Source of the DNA: Oenanthe sinensis
Lineage: Eukaryota > Streptophyta > Magnoliopsida > Apiales > Apiaceae
Length of the DNA stretch: 64,000 nucleotides
Direction of reading: 5' to 3'
Assembly: GCA_028671895.1 (NCBI GenBank)
Contig: JAPMAC010000221.1
Span: forward strand, 930,001 to 994,000
Of this stretch, positions 36,812 to 46,800 are shown piece by piece (position 1 is the stretch's first letter; every line of letters begins with the position of its first letter). The notes under the pieces were generated by a model, which had not been told where the DNA came from, searched no databases, and was given only the letters and a program-made list of their open reading frames with translations. The position numbers and the translations under genes were made by a program.

Positions 36812-38114
36812 TGTTAGGTCCAAAATCATCATAGAAGGGGGGGTTGAATATGATGTTGTAGATTTTCAACTTTGTTTTACGGAAGTGTTTGTGTTTTTAT
36901 ATGATATGAGCTTGGCAGTAAATAAAACACAAAGCTGGGAAATAACAAGTTATTATTAAATCCCTGTGGTGCTACAAATCTAATCAAATGATTAGCTGCA
37001 GTGGGTTCAAAATAATATTACAACAATTACAGTTGGGAGATATAAATGAGTGTCTTTAATGGAGCTTCCCGGCTGTATTTGTTGATAGCTTGAAGATGAT
37101 AACCAATTAAAACAATTGATTTGAACCCATATATATTTGCAGACTTCTTGGAATTTAATTCCACAATTGCTTAAGTCCTGAGTGGCGCCTACACAGTGGT
37201 AATGGTGTAGAGGCGCCACTTGAGGCTTGTTGAGGCTGAAGTCTTGAGTTGCGCCGATAAAGTGAGTTGCGCTTACACTCTTGTTGCACTGTGTAGGCGC
37301 CACTCATACACTATCTTTGCCTTAGAAATTTTAGAGCAGCTGAGTTGCGCCTAGAAGTTGTGTTGCGCCTGCACAGTGTCTTCCCTGTACAGGCGCCACT
37401 CACGCCTTGGACTGTGTGCCTTGAACTGTATGTGTACCTGTTAGACTTTGAGTTGCGCCTATACAGTGGTTACCCTGTATAGGCGCCACTCATAACTTAG
37501 ACACCATTTCGTGTGCCTTCACTTGACAAAATTGTTGCACCTTGAAATGTAGACTGCACCTCTTCACAGCTTCAAGAATAAAACCACCAATTGTAGTAAT
37601 TCCTTCCTTAGCATATTTATCTTGAAATCTTGAATTAATTACCACTTGGATTTTACTCTTCTGGCTTGGCTTGATCAACTGATTTTCTCTTGATTAATTA
37701 AGATAATTCTTTTCTTGTTGTGCTGACGCTTAGTGCACTGGTCTGGTTCACAAACGACTAACACTGAATGAATTCCCTTAATCTCTGTTCTGTTTCAGCT
37801 GACTAACACTGGACTTTTGCATTGCTTCTAATCACTGAAACCCTTTGACAATTATACATGGATCACTGCTCTGTCTTTAGAATGAAGTCTTCTGAACTCT
37901 TATTTGTCACTGAGGCTTGAACATATTAATGAACTTCTCTCACTGACGTTCAGTAATTCTTCTGTCTTGAAAGCTCAGCAATGATGAATGTATTATCTTC
38001 TTGATTATGTCCTTCTGAATTTCTGTGCTGCATGTTAGTATTATTTATCTGTCTTTGTTTCTTAGTTGAGTTATCGTTATCACTATTACATACTACGTTA
38101 CATTATGCTTTACA
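36812..38114 (-). repeat. E 3' LTR
   Basis: 1303 bp. It differs from the 5' LTR by transitions near 37022, 37162 and 37884 (C/T or G/A). It contains four 42-nt hairpins (37180-37491) and a TATA-like AATATATATGG on the minus strand at 37128-37138. Confidence 0.93.
37180..37491. repeat. Four 42-nt hairpins in E 3' LTR
   Basis: Units lie at 37180-37221, 37264-37305, 37360-37401 and 37450-37491. Arms are GAGTTGCGCC (or GAGTGGCGCC) and GGCGCCACTC, with inner pairing such as TATACAG with CTGTATA. Extra half-units lie between them. Confidence 0.9.
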
Positions 38115-38175
38115 ATCTCCCCCTATTTGTTTGAGAGAGATCGACAAGCAAATCCTGTGAGAGGATAACTCAACT
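38064..38175. promoter_or_regulatory. Inverted repeat enclosing the PPT/LTR junction of E
   Basis: AGTTGAGTTATC (38064-38075, inside the LTR) and GATAACTCAACT (38164-38175, internal region) are perfect 12-bp inverted arms. The PPT and the LTR boundary lie between them. In the genomic RNA, which carries U3 only at its 3' end, they could pair and present the PPT in a loop. The structure is seen; the role is inference. Confidence 0.7.
38115..38129 (-). other. E polypurine tract
   Basis: On the minus strand this reads CAAATAGGGGGAGAT, directly before the TGTAAAG start of the LTR. It primes plus-strand DNA synthesis in LTR retrotransposons. Confidence 0.9.
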
Positions 38176-38305
38176 GATACTTACAAGAAAGAGTAACGTA
38201 CAGAAAGACAGTGAATAATATTAATTACATTCTGGATTAGATATTACATTTCCAGATTTCTTTGTGTACAAAAGAAGTTTGTTCCTTTAGTCTGAACAAA
38301 TAATT

Positions 38306-41300
38306 CTATGGTCTTCTGCTTCTTTGTACTGTGTCTTGCTTTTGCTTAGACCTTGTTTCGGAATAATGCTTCCTCAGCTCTTCTTCTTTTTGCTCTAACC
38401 TTGCCTTCACCAAATCTCTTGCTTCTACTTCAAGAGTGTTAACTGGAGGTGGATCTTCTAGCTTCTTTAACATCTCAGTCAGAAACGCCGTTGAATTCAT
38501 TTTGGAGATTGACTCGAAGGCCAAAGATTGTCTCTTTGTAAACACGAACACTGTTATCCTTTTCGGAAAACCTTTTACTCTGTCAGTGTCGTGCATTGAC
38601 TCTTCTGCCAGTTTCTCCCTTAGTGTATCTTCAATCATCCTCAAAGCCTTCTTGTCTGATTTGACAGTGGATCTTTTTACCCTTGAGAAGACTTTTCGAA
38701 TAACCTCAGAGTTGTTTCTTTTGAGCTTTGATAATTCTTTCCTTCTGATCACACCATCCTTCTTGAGTAGTAAGAATTTTATTCCATTTGAATCAGTGTG
38801 AGTGTAAGGTTCAGAATCTGGGATGGATTCGAGTACTTCTGTGCCGTCATCTTTTCTAACAAACACTGGATCTTGGTAGTATCTGGACGTCTCCAAAAGA
38901 TATCTTCCTGAAGTTTGAATTGCTCTGTTCAGCCTGAATGCATAGATCAACTCAGCAGCATTAAGGTCTTCTGCAGTTCTGTTCTTCTTACTCCTGAGTT
39001 TTCCCTCTACATACTGCATGAACAAGAGATGGCTTGAGTCCAAACACTCGTCTGACAAAGTTAAGTTGTGAAGAGTTGTTGCTTTGTAGTACTTGACAAC
39101 TGGAGGCTTTTCAAATGCTTCAACACCGATCTCCATTATCTTCTTTTCAATCATGTCTCTCAGTATCTCATTTGTTTTGTGCCCTCCAAAGATGACTTTC
39201 CTCTTCAGCACATACAGCTCCACTATATTCATCTTTTCAAAGCTCTTTGTCGACAGAACCCTCGACCCCAGTGATGTTGTATTTATGTGCATCTTCCAGC
39301 CATTTTTAAGTGCACTGACTGACACACTTGAAATTTCCTCGGACAGCATGGAGTAGAATTCATGAACATCTTCAAATTTGTCCTTCATGGTTCTGAAGAG
39401 ATCAAGGACTTCTCTGTCTTTCTTATTAGAAAGGGATAGCTCCTTCTTCTTGAGCAAGTTCCTTGCTTCATCCCAATCAGGACCTATTTTTGCTTCTATG
39501 TCCTTCACCCTGTTCCTCCTTTCAATTGCTTGCTGCACTCTCTTCCATTTTCTCTTTACTAAGTCCTGAGCTTCGGATACACCTCTCGTAATGACTTCAT
39601 CCACACCAACTAGAAGACAGTCATTATCGAAGGCATATTCTTCAGCAAACTCCTCTTCGACGTCTATCCCTTCAGCCTGTACAGTCTTCTCTATCTCAGC
39701 TTCAGTAGGAATATCCATTGGCACATAGGGTTCAAAGATTTCTCCTTCTTCAAGTTGCCTCGCTCCAGGCCTATAGAAGAAATCCATCTCCCCCTGAGCT
39801 GTATATTCCATTATCATTGCAGCTCCAACATCTTTTTCTTGTGCTAATCTCTCCCCCTCAGTTGGGTTATCCTCCCTTCTGATCGGAGTAATCTGAGCTG
39901 TTGGAGTTGATTGAGTAAAGACAGGAGCCTTCTGAGCCAGCAGCTGTTGAGCTAGATCTTTGAGTTCTTTCATTTCAGATCGCTGCTGCTCTTGCACTTC
40001 CAAGATTTTGCTTAAAGAATGATGAATTTCAGTAACCTGGGCCTCCAGATTTAGAATCCTTTGGCTATGTGCAGTGTGTGTATTGTGTGGGGTGAATATT
40101 TGGTCAGTGGGTGTCTCACTCCTCACTGGAACTGTTTGAGCACGACCCTCAACACTCACACTTGGCTGTTCGGGGTCAGGGAATTGAAGATCACTTAGGT
40201 TAAATGTTTCACTCATTATAGCATCCATATCTTCAATACCTGCAAGAAAATCCCTATCCCTTCTATGGGTAGGTTGCCTCTCCGCCTGACCACTGTGGGT
40301 GGGGAGAACTCCTTTTTCAGGAACTGGGGAGTTTAGACCCAGTGTGGTCACCACTATTGATTCTGTAATGATTGGCAATATAAAAGAATCAGTGATGCCA
40401 GCTGAAGCCATTGAAGGCATTACCTGTCCAGAGACACCCTGAACAGGTTCTACTACCGAAGTAGCAGATACTCTATTAATAGAGTCCACATCCCTTCTAT
40501 GGGTGTGTTGTCCCTCCACCTGACCTGTAGAGGTGGGGAGGACCTCCGTTGAAGGAGTTGGACTTAGAATTTCCAGGGGGGTCACCACCTCAGGCAATGT
40601 AATATGAGACAAGTAAGAGCCTGTGATTCCCCGCGAAGCCTGTGAAGGCATTTCCACTTGAAGTGGTGGTGCTGTTGATACAGCTTCTCCTTGAATGGAG
40701 ACCTCTTCCCTTCTATGGGAGAGTTGCCTTTCCACTTCACCCACCTGGGGAGGGAAAACATCCTTAATAGGATCTGGAGATGTTAAGTCCAGGGGGGTCA
40801 CCACATTTGACAATGTAATGAATGGCTCGTGAGAGTCAGTGATGCCCCCTACTGTCTGTGAAGACAGAGTCTGAATTGGATCAACCAAAACAGTACAAGC
40901 TACTGACGTAGCGGATGTTGCAACCTCTGTTTCTCTTTCCGGACCTTTCAAGATTTTATCAATTTCAGAATTGAGGTTACGAAGAAAAAGAAAGTGTTCA
41001 GAGATTGGAGAATCAGGTTCCTGGCTCACAGTTGCCTTTGGCTTAAAATTCATTTTACGACGTTTTTGAGAAGGCAGAGCTGTAGGGGATATTTGAAAAT
41101 TGACCTGATCCGGTTGAGAAACAGTCCTATCATCAATTTCAAGTGATCTTTTTCTGGTCGGAGGTGATGAAGGATCTGTTTGTTGTTCTCTGGCATTGGT
41201 TAGAACTGGTGGGTTTCCAAGTTCATTGCCAGCTTCAATGGCCACTGAGGGCTCTAGTGTGTGCATTGCCGTTTGAGGCACAGATGGAGATATTGTGACA

Positions 41301-42445
41301 TGTTCATCTGAAAGAAAAGCAGAGAGGTCAAAGTAAAGAAGTGAACCTTCATCCATACCTTCATCAGACATGCTAGGGATGTATACATCTGTAGCTTGAG
41401 GTTCTTCTTCTACTTCTGGCTCAACCACTATCTCCTCTGTTGGATTTTTAGGGGAATTCCTTTGTTCTTCTTCAGGAACCGGTTCTTGCTCATTTTCAGA
41501 ATCAGCTTCTTCCATATCTTCATTTTCATTATCAGAGCCTGATTCTTCTTCTTCTTCCATTGCTGCTGAGCTTCCAGAACCACTTGAAGTTTCAGCTTCT
41601 CTTTCCTCGTCAGAGATTGCTGCTTCTTCTTCTTGATCTTCTTCACTTTCCTGTCTAAGAAGAGCAATAAAATCCCTGATGGGCTCAGTCATAGGTGCAG
41701 GAGCATACCTGTTGGGATAATCAGTCTCAGTATTGAGCAACACCAATGCCCTTAGCTGTAGAGAGGGTGATTCATCCAATTGACTGTTCTGAAACATCCA
41801 AAGTTGATCAGCTTCAAGAACTTCATTCAACACTAGCTGCAAGAATCTTGGATACAGGCAGAAGTTCTCCATTTTGGCCTGATTCTTCAAGATCTCAGCC
41901 ATGATCAACTTGCCGAAGTTAATTCTGGTGCCTGTTGCCACTGCATATCCTATCACCTTGTTGAATTGAGTGATGCCATGGAATCCACCCGTCTTTGGTG
42001 CAAAGCCATGAGATAGGATGTTGAAAAACAGATTCCATTCTTTTGGCAGGTGATTCTTGTAGATCTTCCTTGGAAGATTAGAGTTTTCTCTGGTGCAGTG
42101 GATGAACATGAAGAAGTTGTCTAAATCTTCCTGAGCTGGATCCTCCTCAAAGTTTTCAGTGGGCAGATGCAGTGCTCTATTAATATCATTCTCTGTTATC
42201 TGCACTCTCTGCTTCTGAATTTTGAAAGAGAAGCTCAGGATCCCATCTGTAGACGTGTCTTGAGCAGACCTGTAGACCTGTCTTAATAAATTTTTATTCA
42301 ATGGAACAGAAGTTGTTAGTGCGTACCGGACTAATGAATTTTCATTTAAGAACCTAGCCCAGTTACCTAAGTCCCCGGCCTCAGTCCAATCATCTACTAA
42401 AATGGATAAATAATTAGTCTTTTTAATCTCAAAATGACTCCCCAT
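38306..42445 (-). CDS. E ORF3: 1379-residue protein of unknown function downstream of pol
   Basis: Uninterrupted 1379-codon ORF with ATG at 42443-42445. Residues 1-260 form a folded, hydrophobic-containing domain (start MGSHFEIKKTNYLSILVDDW) of the kind found in plant retroelement proteins annotated as putative plant transposon protein. Residues about 265-370 are very acidic (Glu/Asp/Ser-rich). Residues about 540-790 hold three imperfect repeats ending in HRRE, HRRD and HRRD. A predicted coiled coil covers about 820-870 (RILNLEAQVTEIHHSLSKIL). Residues 950-1379 are charged and helical and share homology with the F remnant. I see no signal peptide or membrane segment, so an envelope role is not supported. 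Sireviruses often have an extra ORF here. Function is not known. Confidence 0.85.
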   Translation of the reverse strand: MGSHFEIKKTNYLSILVDDWTEAGDLGNWARFLNENSLVRYALTTSVPLNKNLLRQVYRSAQDTSTDGILSFSFKIQKQRVQITENDINRALHLPTENFEEDPAQEDLDNFFMFIHCTRENSNLPRKIYKNHLPKEWNLFFNILSHGFAPKTGGFHGITQFNKVIGYAVATGTRINFGKLIMAEILKNQAKMENFCLYPRFLQLVLNEVLEADQLWMFQNSQLDESPSLQLRALVLLNTETDYPNRYAPAPMTEPIRDFIALLRQESEEDQEEEAAISDEEREAETSSGSGSSAAMEEEEESGSDNENEDMEEADSENEQEPVPEEEQRNSPKNPTEEIVVEPEVEEEPQATDVYIPSMSDEGMDEGSLLYFDLSAFLSDEHVTISPSVPQTAMHTLEPSVAIEAGNELGNPPVLTNAREQQTDPSSPPTRKRSLEIDDRTVSQPDQVNFQISPTALPSQKRRKMNFKPKATVSQEPDSPISEHFLFLRNLNSEIDKILKGPERETEVATSATSVACTVLVDPIQTLSSQTVGGITDSHEPFITLSNVVTPLDLTSPDPIKDVFPPQVGEVERQLSHRREEVSIQGEAVSTAPPLQVEMPSQASRGITGSYLSHITLPEVVTPLEILSPTPSTEVLPTSTGQVEGQHTHRRDVDSINRVSATSVVEPVQGVSGQVMPSMASAGITDSFILPIITESIVVTTLGLNSPVPEKGVLPTHSGQAERQPTHRRDRDFLAGIEDMDAIMSETFNLSDLQFPDPEQPSVSVEGRAQTVPVRSETPTDQIFTPHNTHTAHSQRILNLEAQVTEIHHSLSKILEVQEQQRSEMKELKDLAQQLLAQKAPVFTQSTPTAQITPIRREDNPTEGERLAQEKDVGAAMIMEYTAQGEMDFFYRPGARQLEEGEIFEPYVPMDIPTEAEIEKTVQAEGIDVEEEFAEEYAFDNDCLLVGVDEVITRGVSEAQDLVKRKWKRVQQAIERRNRVKDIEAKIGPDWDEARNLLKKKELSLSNKKDREVLDLFRTMKDKFEDVHEFYSMLSEEISSVSVSALKNGWKMHINTTSLGSRVLSTKSFEKMNIVELYVLKRKVIFGGHKTNEILRDMIEKKIMEIGVEAFEKPPVVKYYKATTLHNLTLSDECLDSSHLLFMQYVEGKLRSKKNRTAEDLNAAELIYAFRLNRAIQTSGRYLLETSRYYQDPVFVRKDDGTEVLESIPDSEPYTHTDSNGIKFLLLKKDGVIRRKELSKLKRNNSEVIRKVFSRVKRSTVKSDKKALRMIEDTLREKLAEESMHDTDRVKGFPKRITVFVFTKRQSLAFESISKMNSTAFLTEMLKKLEDPPPVNTLEVEARDLVKARLEQKEEELRKHYSETRSKQKQDTVQRSRRP
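40258..40930 (-). repeat. Triple repeat inside E ORF3
   Basis: Three related segments start (plus strand) at 40258, 40492 and 40708, each beginning CCCTTCTATGGG and ending about 100 bp later at GTCACCAC. Spacing is 234 and 216 bp, both multiples of three, so the frame is kept. They encode about 75-residue units with T-P-L-(D/E)-x-x-S-P and HRR(E/D) motifs. A similar unit is present in D near 63900-64000. Confidence 0.85.
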
Positions 42446-42891
42446 TTAATCAAAAATGAAAAGTAATTTTTTAATAATTAAAAGTACTAATTAAAATCAA
42501 ATAATTTTAGTAAAATTTTGAACTAAAACCCTAACTTCAAAAATTACTTGAATTTTCTTAAAATTAACAACTAATAAACTCCTAGTAATTTTTAGCACAC
42601 TTTTAAGATCAATAAAATTTTAATCGATTGAACACTATAGAACAGTGACCAAACAGTTTGAATTTTGCCAAAAATGTGAATTTTAAAACCTTAATCAAAT
42701 CAAGTGAAACCGATTGCAAAAGACAGATGTGTTCAAGGTGATCACAAAACTGATTTTAGTTTAAAAATCGGGCATGAAATGGTCAAGTAATGTTCGATTA
42801 AAAAGTAGATCTGAATTAGTGTTTGTGTTGCGCTGATGCTGTGTGTAACCGTGTATGTAACAAAACGACAACAAAGAAAACACTACTCAGT

Positions 42892-42900
42892 TATTTATAG
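42892..42900 (-). promoter_or_regulatory. Putative TATA box upstream of ORF3
   Basis: The minus strand reads CTATAAATA, about 35 bp after the last hairpin and 447 bp before the ORF3 ATG. The LTR has hairpins then a TATA box at a similar distance (about 40 bp). I infer an internal promoter for an ORF3 transcript. Confidence 0.6.
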
Positions 42901-42934
42901 GCACAGCAAAGAAATAAAAAAAATGTTAAGTGCT

Positions 42935-43314
42935 GAGTGGCGCTCCTACAGTGGTTATACTGTGTAGGCGCCACTCAACCTACTGTGCCACAGAATGAAA
43001 ATATTAGCCAAGTAAAGGTGAGTGGCGCCTGTACAGTGGTTACACTGTATTGGCGCCACTTAGAAATGAAATCTAACTTGGCCAATTTTTACTCACAACA
43101 CTTGAGTTGCGCCTATACAGTGTGTGCACTGTATTGGCGCCACTCAGGTTTATTTAGCAACATAAATTGAAGTGGTGAGTTGCGCCTATACAGTGAATGC
43201 ACTGTATTGGCGCCACTCAACACTTGAGCGCCACTTGAGATTTTTCATGAAAAGTTCTAAGTACAAGAGAATGAGTTGCGCTTATACAGTGAGTATGCTG
43301 TATAGGCGCCACTC
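42935..43314. repeat. Five 42-nt hairpins upstream of ORF3
   Basis: Units of exactly 42 nt lie at 42935-42976, 43020-43061, 43104-43145, 43177-43218 and 43273-43314 (starts 85, 84, 73 and 96 bp apart). Arms are GAGTTGCGCC or GAGTGGCGC and GGCGCCACTC, with inner pairing (TATACAGTG with CACTGTAT). They are the same family as the LTR hairpins of this element. Confidence 0.92.
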
Positions 43315-43823
43315 AGTACTTAGACAAATTTTCAAGTGATACTAAATTTTGTTACTAATAACCAACAATATTCATGAATAATACGAATAATTAATCAATT
43401 AATAATTAATTACTCACAAATATTATTTTCATAAAATATTCATAAATAACAATAATAACATTAATTGTTAAAATTATTATTATAAATAAATTATGCTTCT
43501 TATTATTTTACTTTTATTTTAAATAAGAGAATAAATATGAATATTCATTCTTTTTATTTAAAATAATTTCAAATGATATTTAAATAAATAAGTGCCAAGA
43601 ATTTATCAATTAAATACAAGCACTTAAATATTTTTTAAGATCAAAATTAAATAAATACCAGATTAATAAATTAAGCAGGCATGCACAAGGTATTTATCTA
43701 AAATTGAATCTTAACAGCTGGAAAATGATTTTTGGTAGATAAATTCACAAGTCCTAAAAATATTGAAATTAATCAACCAGTGAATTTATCAGCTTCAAAT
43801 TGCAGTTTTTGATTACCAACTTG

Positions 43824-46800
43824 TTAGTCAGTAGAATTTAACATCCCAAGTTCACAAACCAGTCTAGTGAAAGTGATTTCATCTAGTGGTTTAGTAAAGA
43901 TGTCTGCAATTTGCTGCTCTGTAGGTACAAAATGTAACTCTACAGTACCATTCATGACATGCTCTCGAATGAAATGATACCTGATATCAATGTGCTTGGT
44001 CCTCGAGTGTTGAACAGGATTGTTGGTTATGGCTATGGCACTTGTGTTGTCACAGAATATTGGAATTTTGCTCAGCAACAGTCCATAGTCCTGAAGTTGG
44101 TTCCTTATCCACAGAATTTGTGCACAGCAACTCCCAGCAGCAACATACTCAGCTTCAGCTGTCGACATTGCAACTGAGTGCTGCTTCTTGCTATACCAGG
44201 ATACCAACCTTCTACCAAGGAATTGACAACTCCCTGATGTACTTTTTCTATCAATCCTACACCCTGCATAATCAGAATCTGTATAGCCAACAAGGTCAAA
44301 ACCTGTATCTTTAGGGTACCAAATTCCAAGATTCAGACTTCCCTTAAGATACCTAAAAATCCGTTTAACAGCTATAAGATGTGATTCTTTAGGATCTGAT
44401 TGGAACCTAGCACACAAGCATGTAGAGAACGTTATATCTGGCCTACTTGCAGTAAGATAAAGTAATGAGCCGATCATACCTCTGTAGCTTGTGATGTCTA
44501 CCTTCTTACCAGGCTCATCTTTATCAAGCTTAGTGGCAGTTGCCATTGGAGTTTTAGCTGAAGATGCATCTTCAAGACCATATTTCTTCAATAATTCTTT
44601 GATGTACTTGGTCTGGCAAATGAAGATTCCATCTTTCCTTTGACTTACTTGGAGTCCAAGAAAATAGTTCAGCTCTCCCATCATGCTCATTTCATACCTA
44701 CTCTGCATTAGCTTAGCAAATCTACTACACAACTGATCGTGAGTAGAACCAAATATAATATCATCTACATAGACTTGCACTAATATCATATCATTTTTAT
44801 GCATTTTATGGAATAGAGTCTTATCTATGACACCTCTAGTAAAACCATTTTCAAGTAAAAATATAGATAGTGTGTCATACCATGTTCGAGGGGCTTGCTT
44901 CAGGCCATAGAGTGCTTTGAAGAGGAAGTACACAAAATCTGTAAATTCTGGATCTTCAAACCCTGGGGGTTGTTCCACATATACTTCTTCTTCCAGCTCT
45001 CCATTCAGGAATGCACTCTTCACATCCATTTGATATACTTTAAAGTTGGAATGTGCTGCAAATGCCAAGAACATCCTGATAGCTTCAAGCCTTGCCACTG
45101 GTGCATATGTTTCATCATAATCTATTCCTTCCTCCTGGGAATAACCTTTAGCAACCAGTCTGGCTTTGTTCCTCGTAACAATGCCATCTTCATCCAGCTT
45201 GTTTCGGAATACCCACTTTGTGCCAATAACAGACTTGTTCTTTGGCCTGGGTACTAGTTTCCATACCTTTTGTCTCTCAAATTGATTGAGTTCTTCTTGC
45301 ATGGAAAGAACCCAATCTGGATCTTCTAGTGCTTCTTCCACTTTCTTTGGTTCTACTTCAGAGAGAAAACCAGAGAATAAACATTCATTTTGGGAAGCAC
45401 GTCTTGTTTGAACTCCAGCATCTGGATCTCCAAGAATCAATTCAAAGGGGTGATCTCTACTCCACACCCTGTGTCTAGGCATATTTGCCCTAGATGATTC
45501 AGCCTGATTTTCATTATTGTGCTGGGTCCTGTTTGTTGATCCTTCATTTGCTCCCCCTGAGCTGCTGCTTGGATGAGAATGAGATTCTCTGCCACTACTA
45601 GTAGTTTCTGTGAATCTTCCACTGTTTCCACTACTAGGGACAGAATCATCATTGTTGATATTCTCATTTGGAACTTGAATCTCTGTTGCAGCTTCAGGTT
45701 CTACTTCACCTCCATCTGAGTTCAAATTTTCAAACTGCAGAGTTTCAGTGTCGTCTGTTCTTTGTAGACTTGGGAGCTTTAGATCATCGAAAGTTACATT
45801 CATGCTTTCAATGACCTTTTTGTGATCAATCACATAAACCCTGTACGCCTTAGATTCCATTGAGTAGCCAAGAAATATGCCTTCATGAGCCTTGGATTCA
45901 AACTTTCCCAGATGCTCATCATCTTTCAATACGAAGCACTTTGCTCCAAACACATGAAAGTATTTCAGTGTTGGTTTCTTGTTGGCCATTAACTCATAAG
46001 AAGTCTTGTCATGTTCTTTATTGATCAGGGTACGATTTTGAGTGTAGCAAGCTGTGTTGACTGCTTCAGCCCAAAGGTATAGAGGCAACTTTGCTTCATT
46101 CAGCATTGTTCTTGCTGCTTCAACCAAAGTCCTGTTCTTCCTCTCTACCACTCCATTTTGTTGTGGAGTTCTGGGCGCTGAGAATTGTCTTGTTATTCCT
46201 TTTTCCACACAGAATTCATTCAGGATTGCATTTCTAAATTCTGTTCCATTGTCAGACCTTATTTTCCTGACAGGCAGACCAGCTTCCAACTCAAGTTTCT
46301 TTAAGTGATTGATGATTTTTTGAGGGGCCTCATCCTTTGCGGCTAGAAACAACACCCACGTGTACTTGGAGTAGTCATCAACAATTACAAGTGCATATCT
46401 CTTCCTTGACATTGACATGACGTTGACTGGACCAAATAAATCCATATGCAGTAGTTGCAGTGGTTCAGTAATGTCAGTTGAGTCTTTGCTTCGATGAGAT
46501 GCTTTCTTTGACTTCCCTTTTTCACATGCTTCGCATAGCCCTTCTTGACAGAATTCCATCTCGGGCAGACCTCTAACCAATTCCCTCTTTACTAAAGAGT
46601 TCATAGTTTTAAAGTTGAGGTGAGAGAGTTTCTTGTGCCACAACCAACTGTCCTCTGTTGAAGCTTTGCTATAAAAACATTGAACTTCACCTTTGCTTGC
46701 AGAGAACAAATCAGCTATGAAGAGGTTCCCCTTTCTCACTCCCTGAAGAGCAAGCTTCGAATCCTTCCTGCTTTGGATAGCACATCTTTCCTTCTCAAAA

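Larger units (their letters stand above)
42446..43823 (-). other. E spacer between pol and ORF3
   Basis: 1378 bp with stops in all frames. The half next to pol (43320-43823) is AT-rich with nothing recognisable. The middle holds five hairpins, then a TATA box, then about 450 bp that would be ORF3 leader. The small plus-strand ORF at 42937-43170 translates the hairpins and is not a gene. Confidence 0.8.

Noticed and set aside
38436..38801. Antisense ORFs opposite E ORF3 and pol (for example 38436-38801, 44895-45257, 47405-47704)
   Set aside because: They mirror the real coding frames on the minus strand and have no recognisable content.
38306..42445. ORF3 as a viral-type envelope protein
   Set aside because: No signal peptide, transmembrane segment or cysteine pattern is visible; the name env-like would not be supported.
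42935..43314. CRISPR-like regular array
   Set aside because: The 42-nt units are imperfect hairpins in plant retrotransposon noncoding DNA with no cas genes; the repeats vary and the spacers are related.
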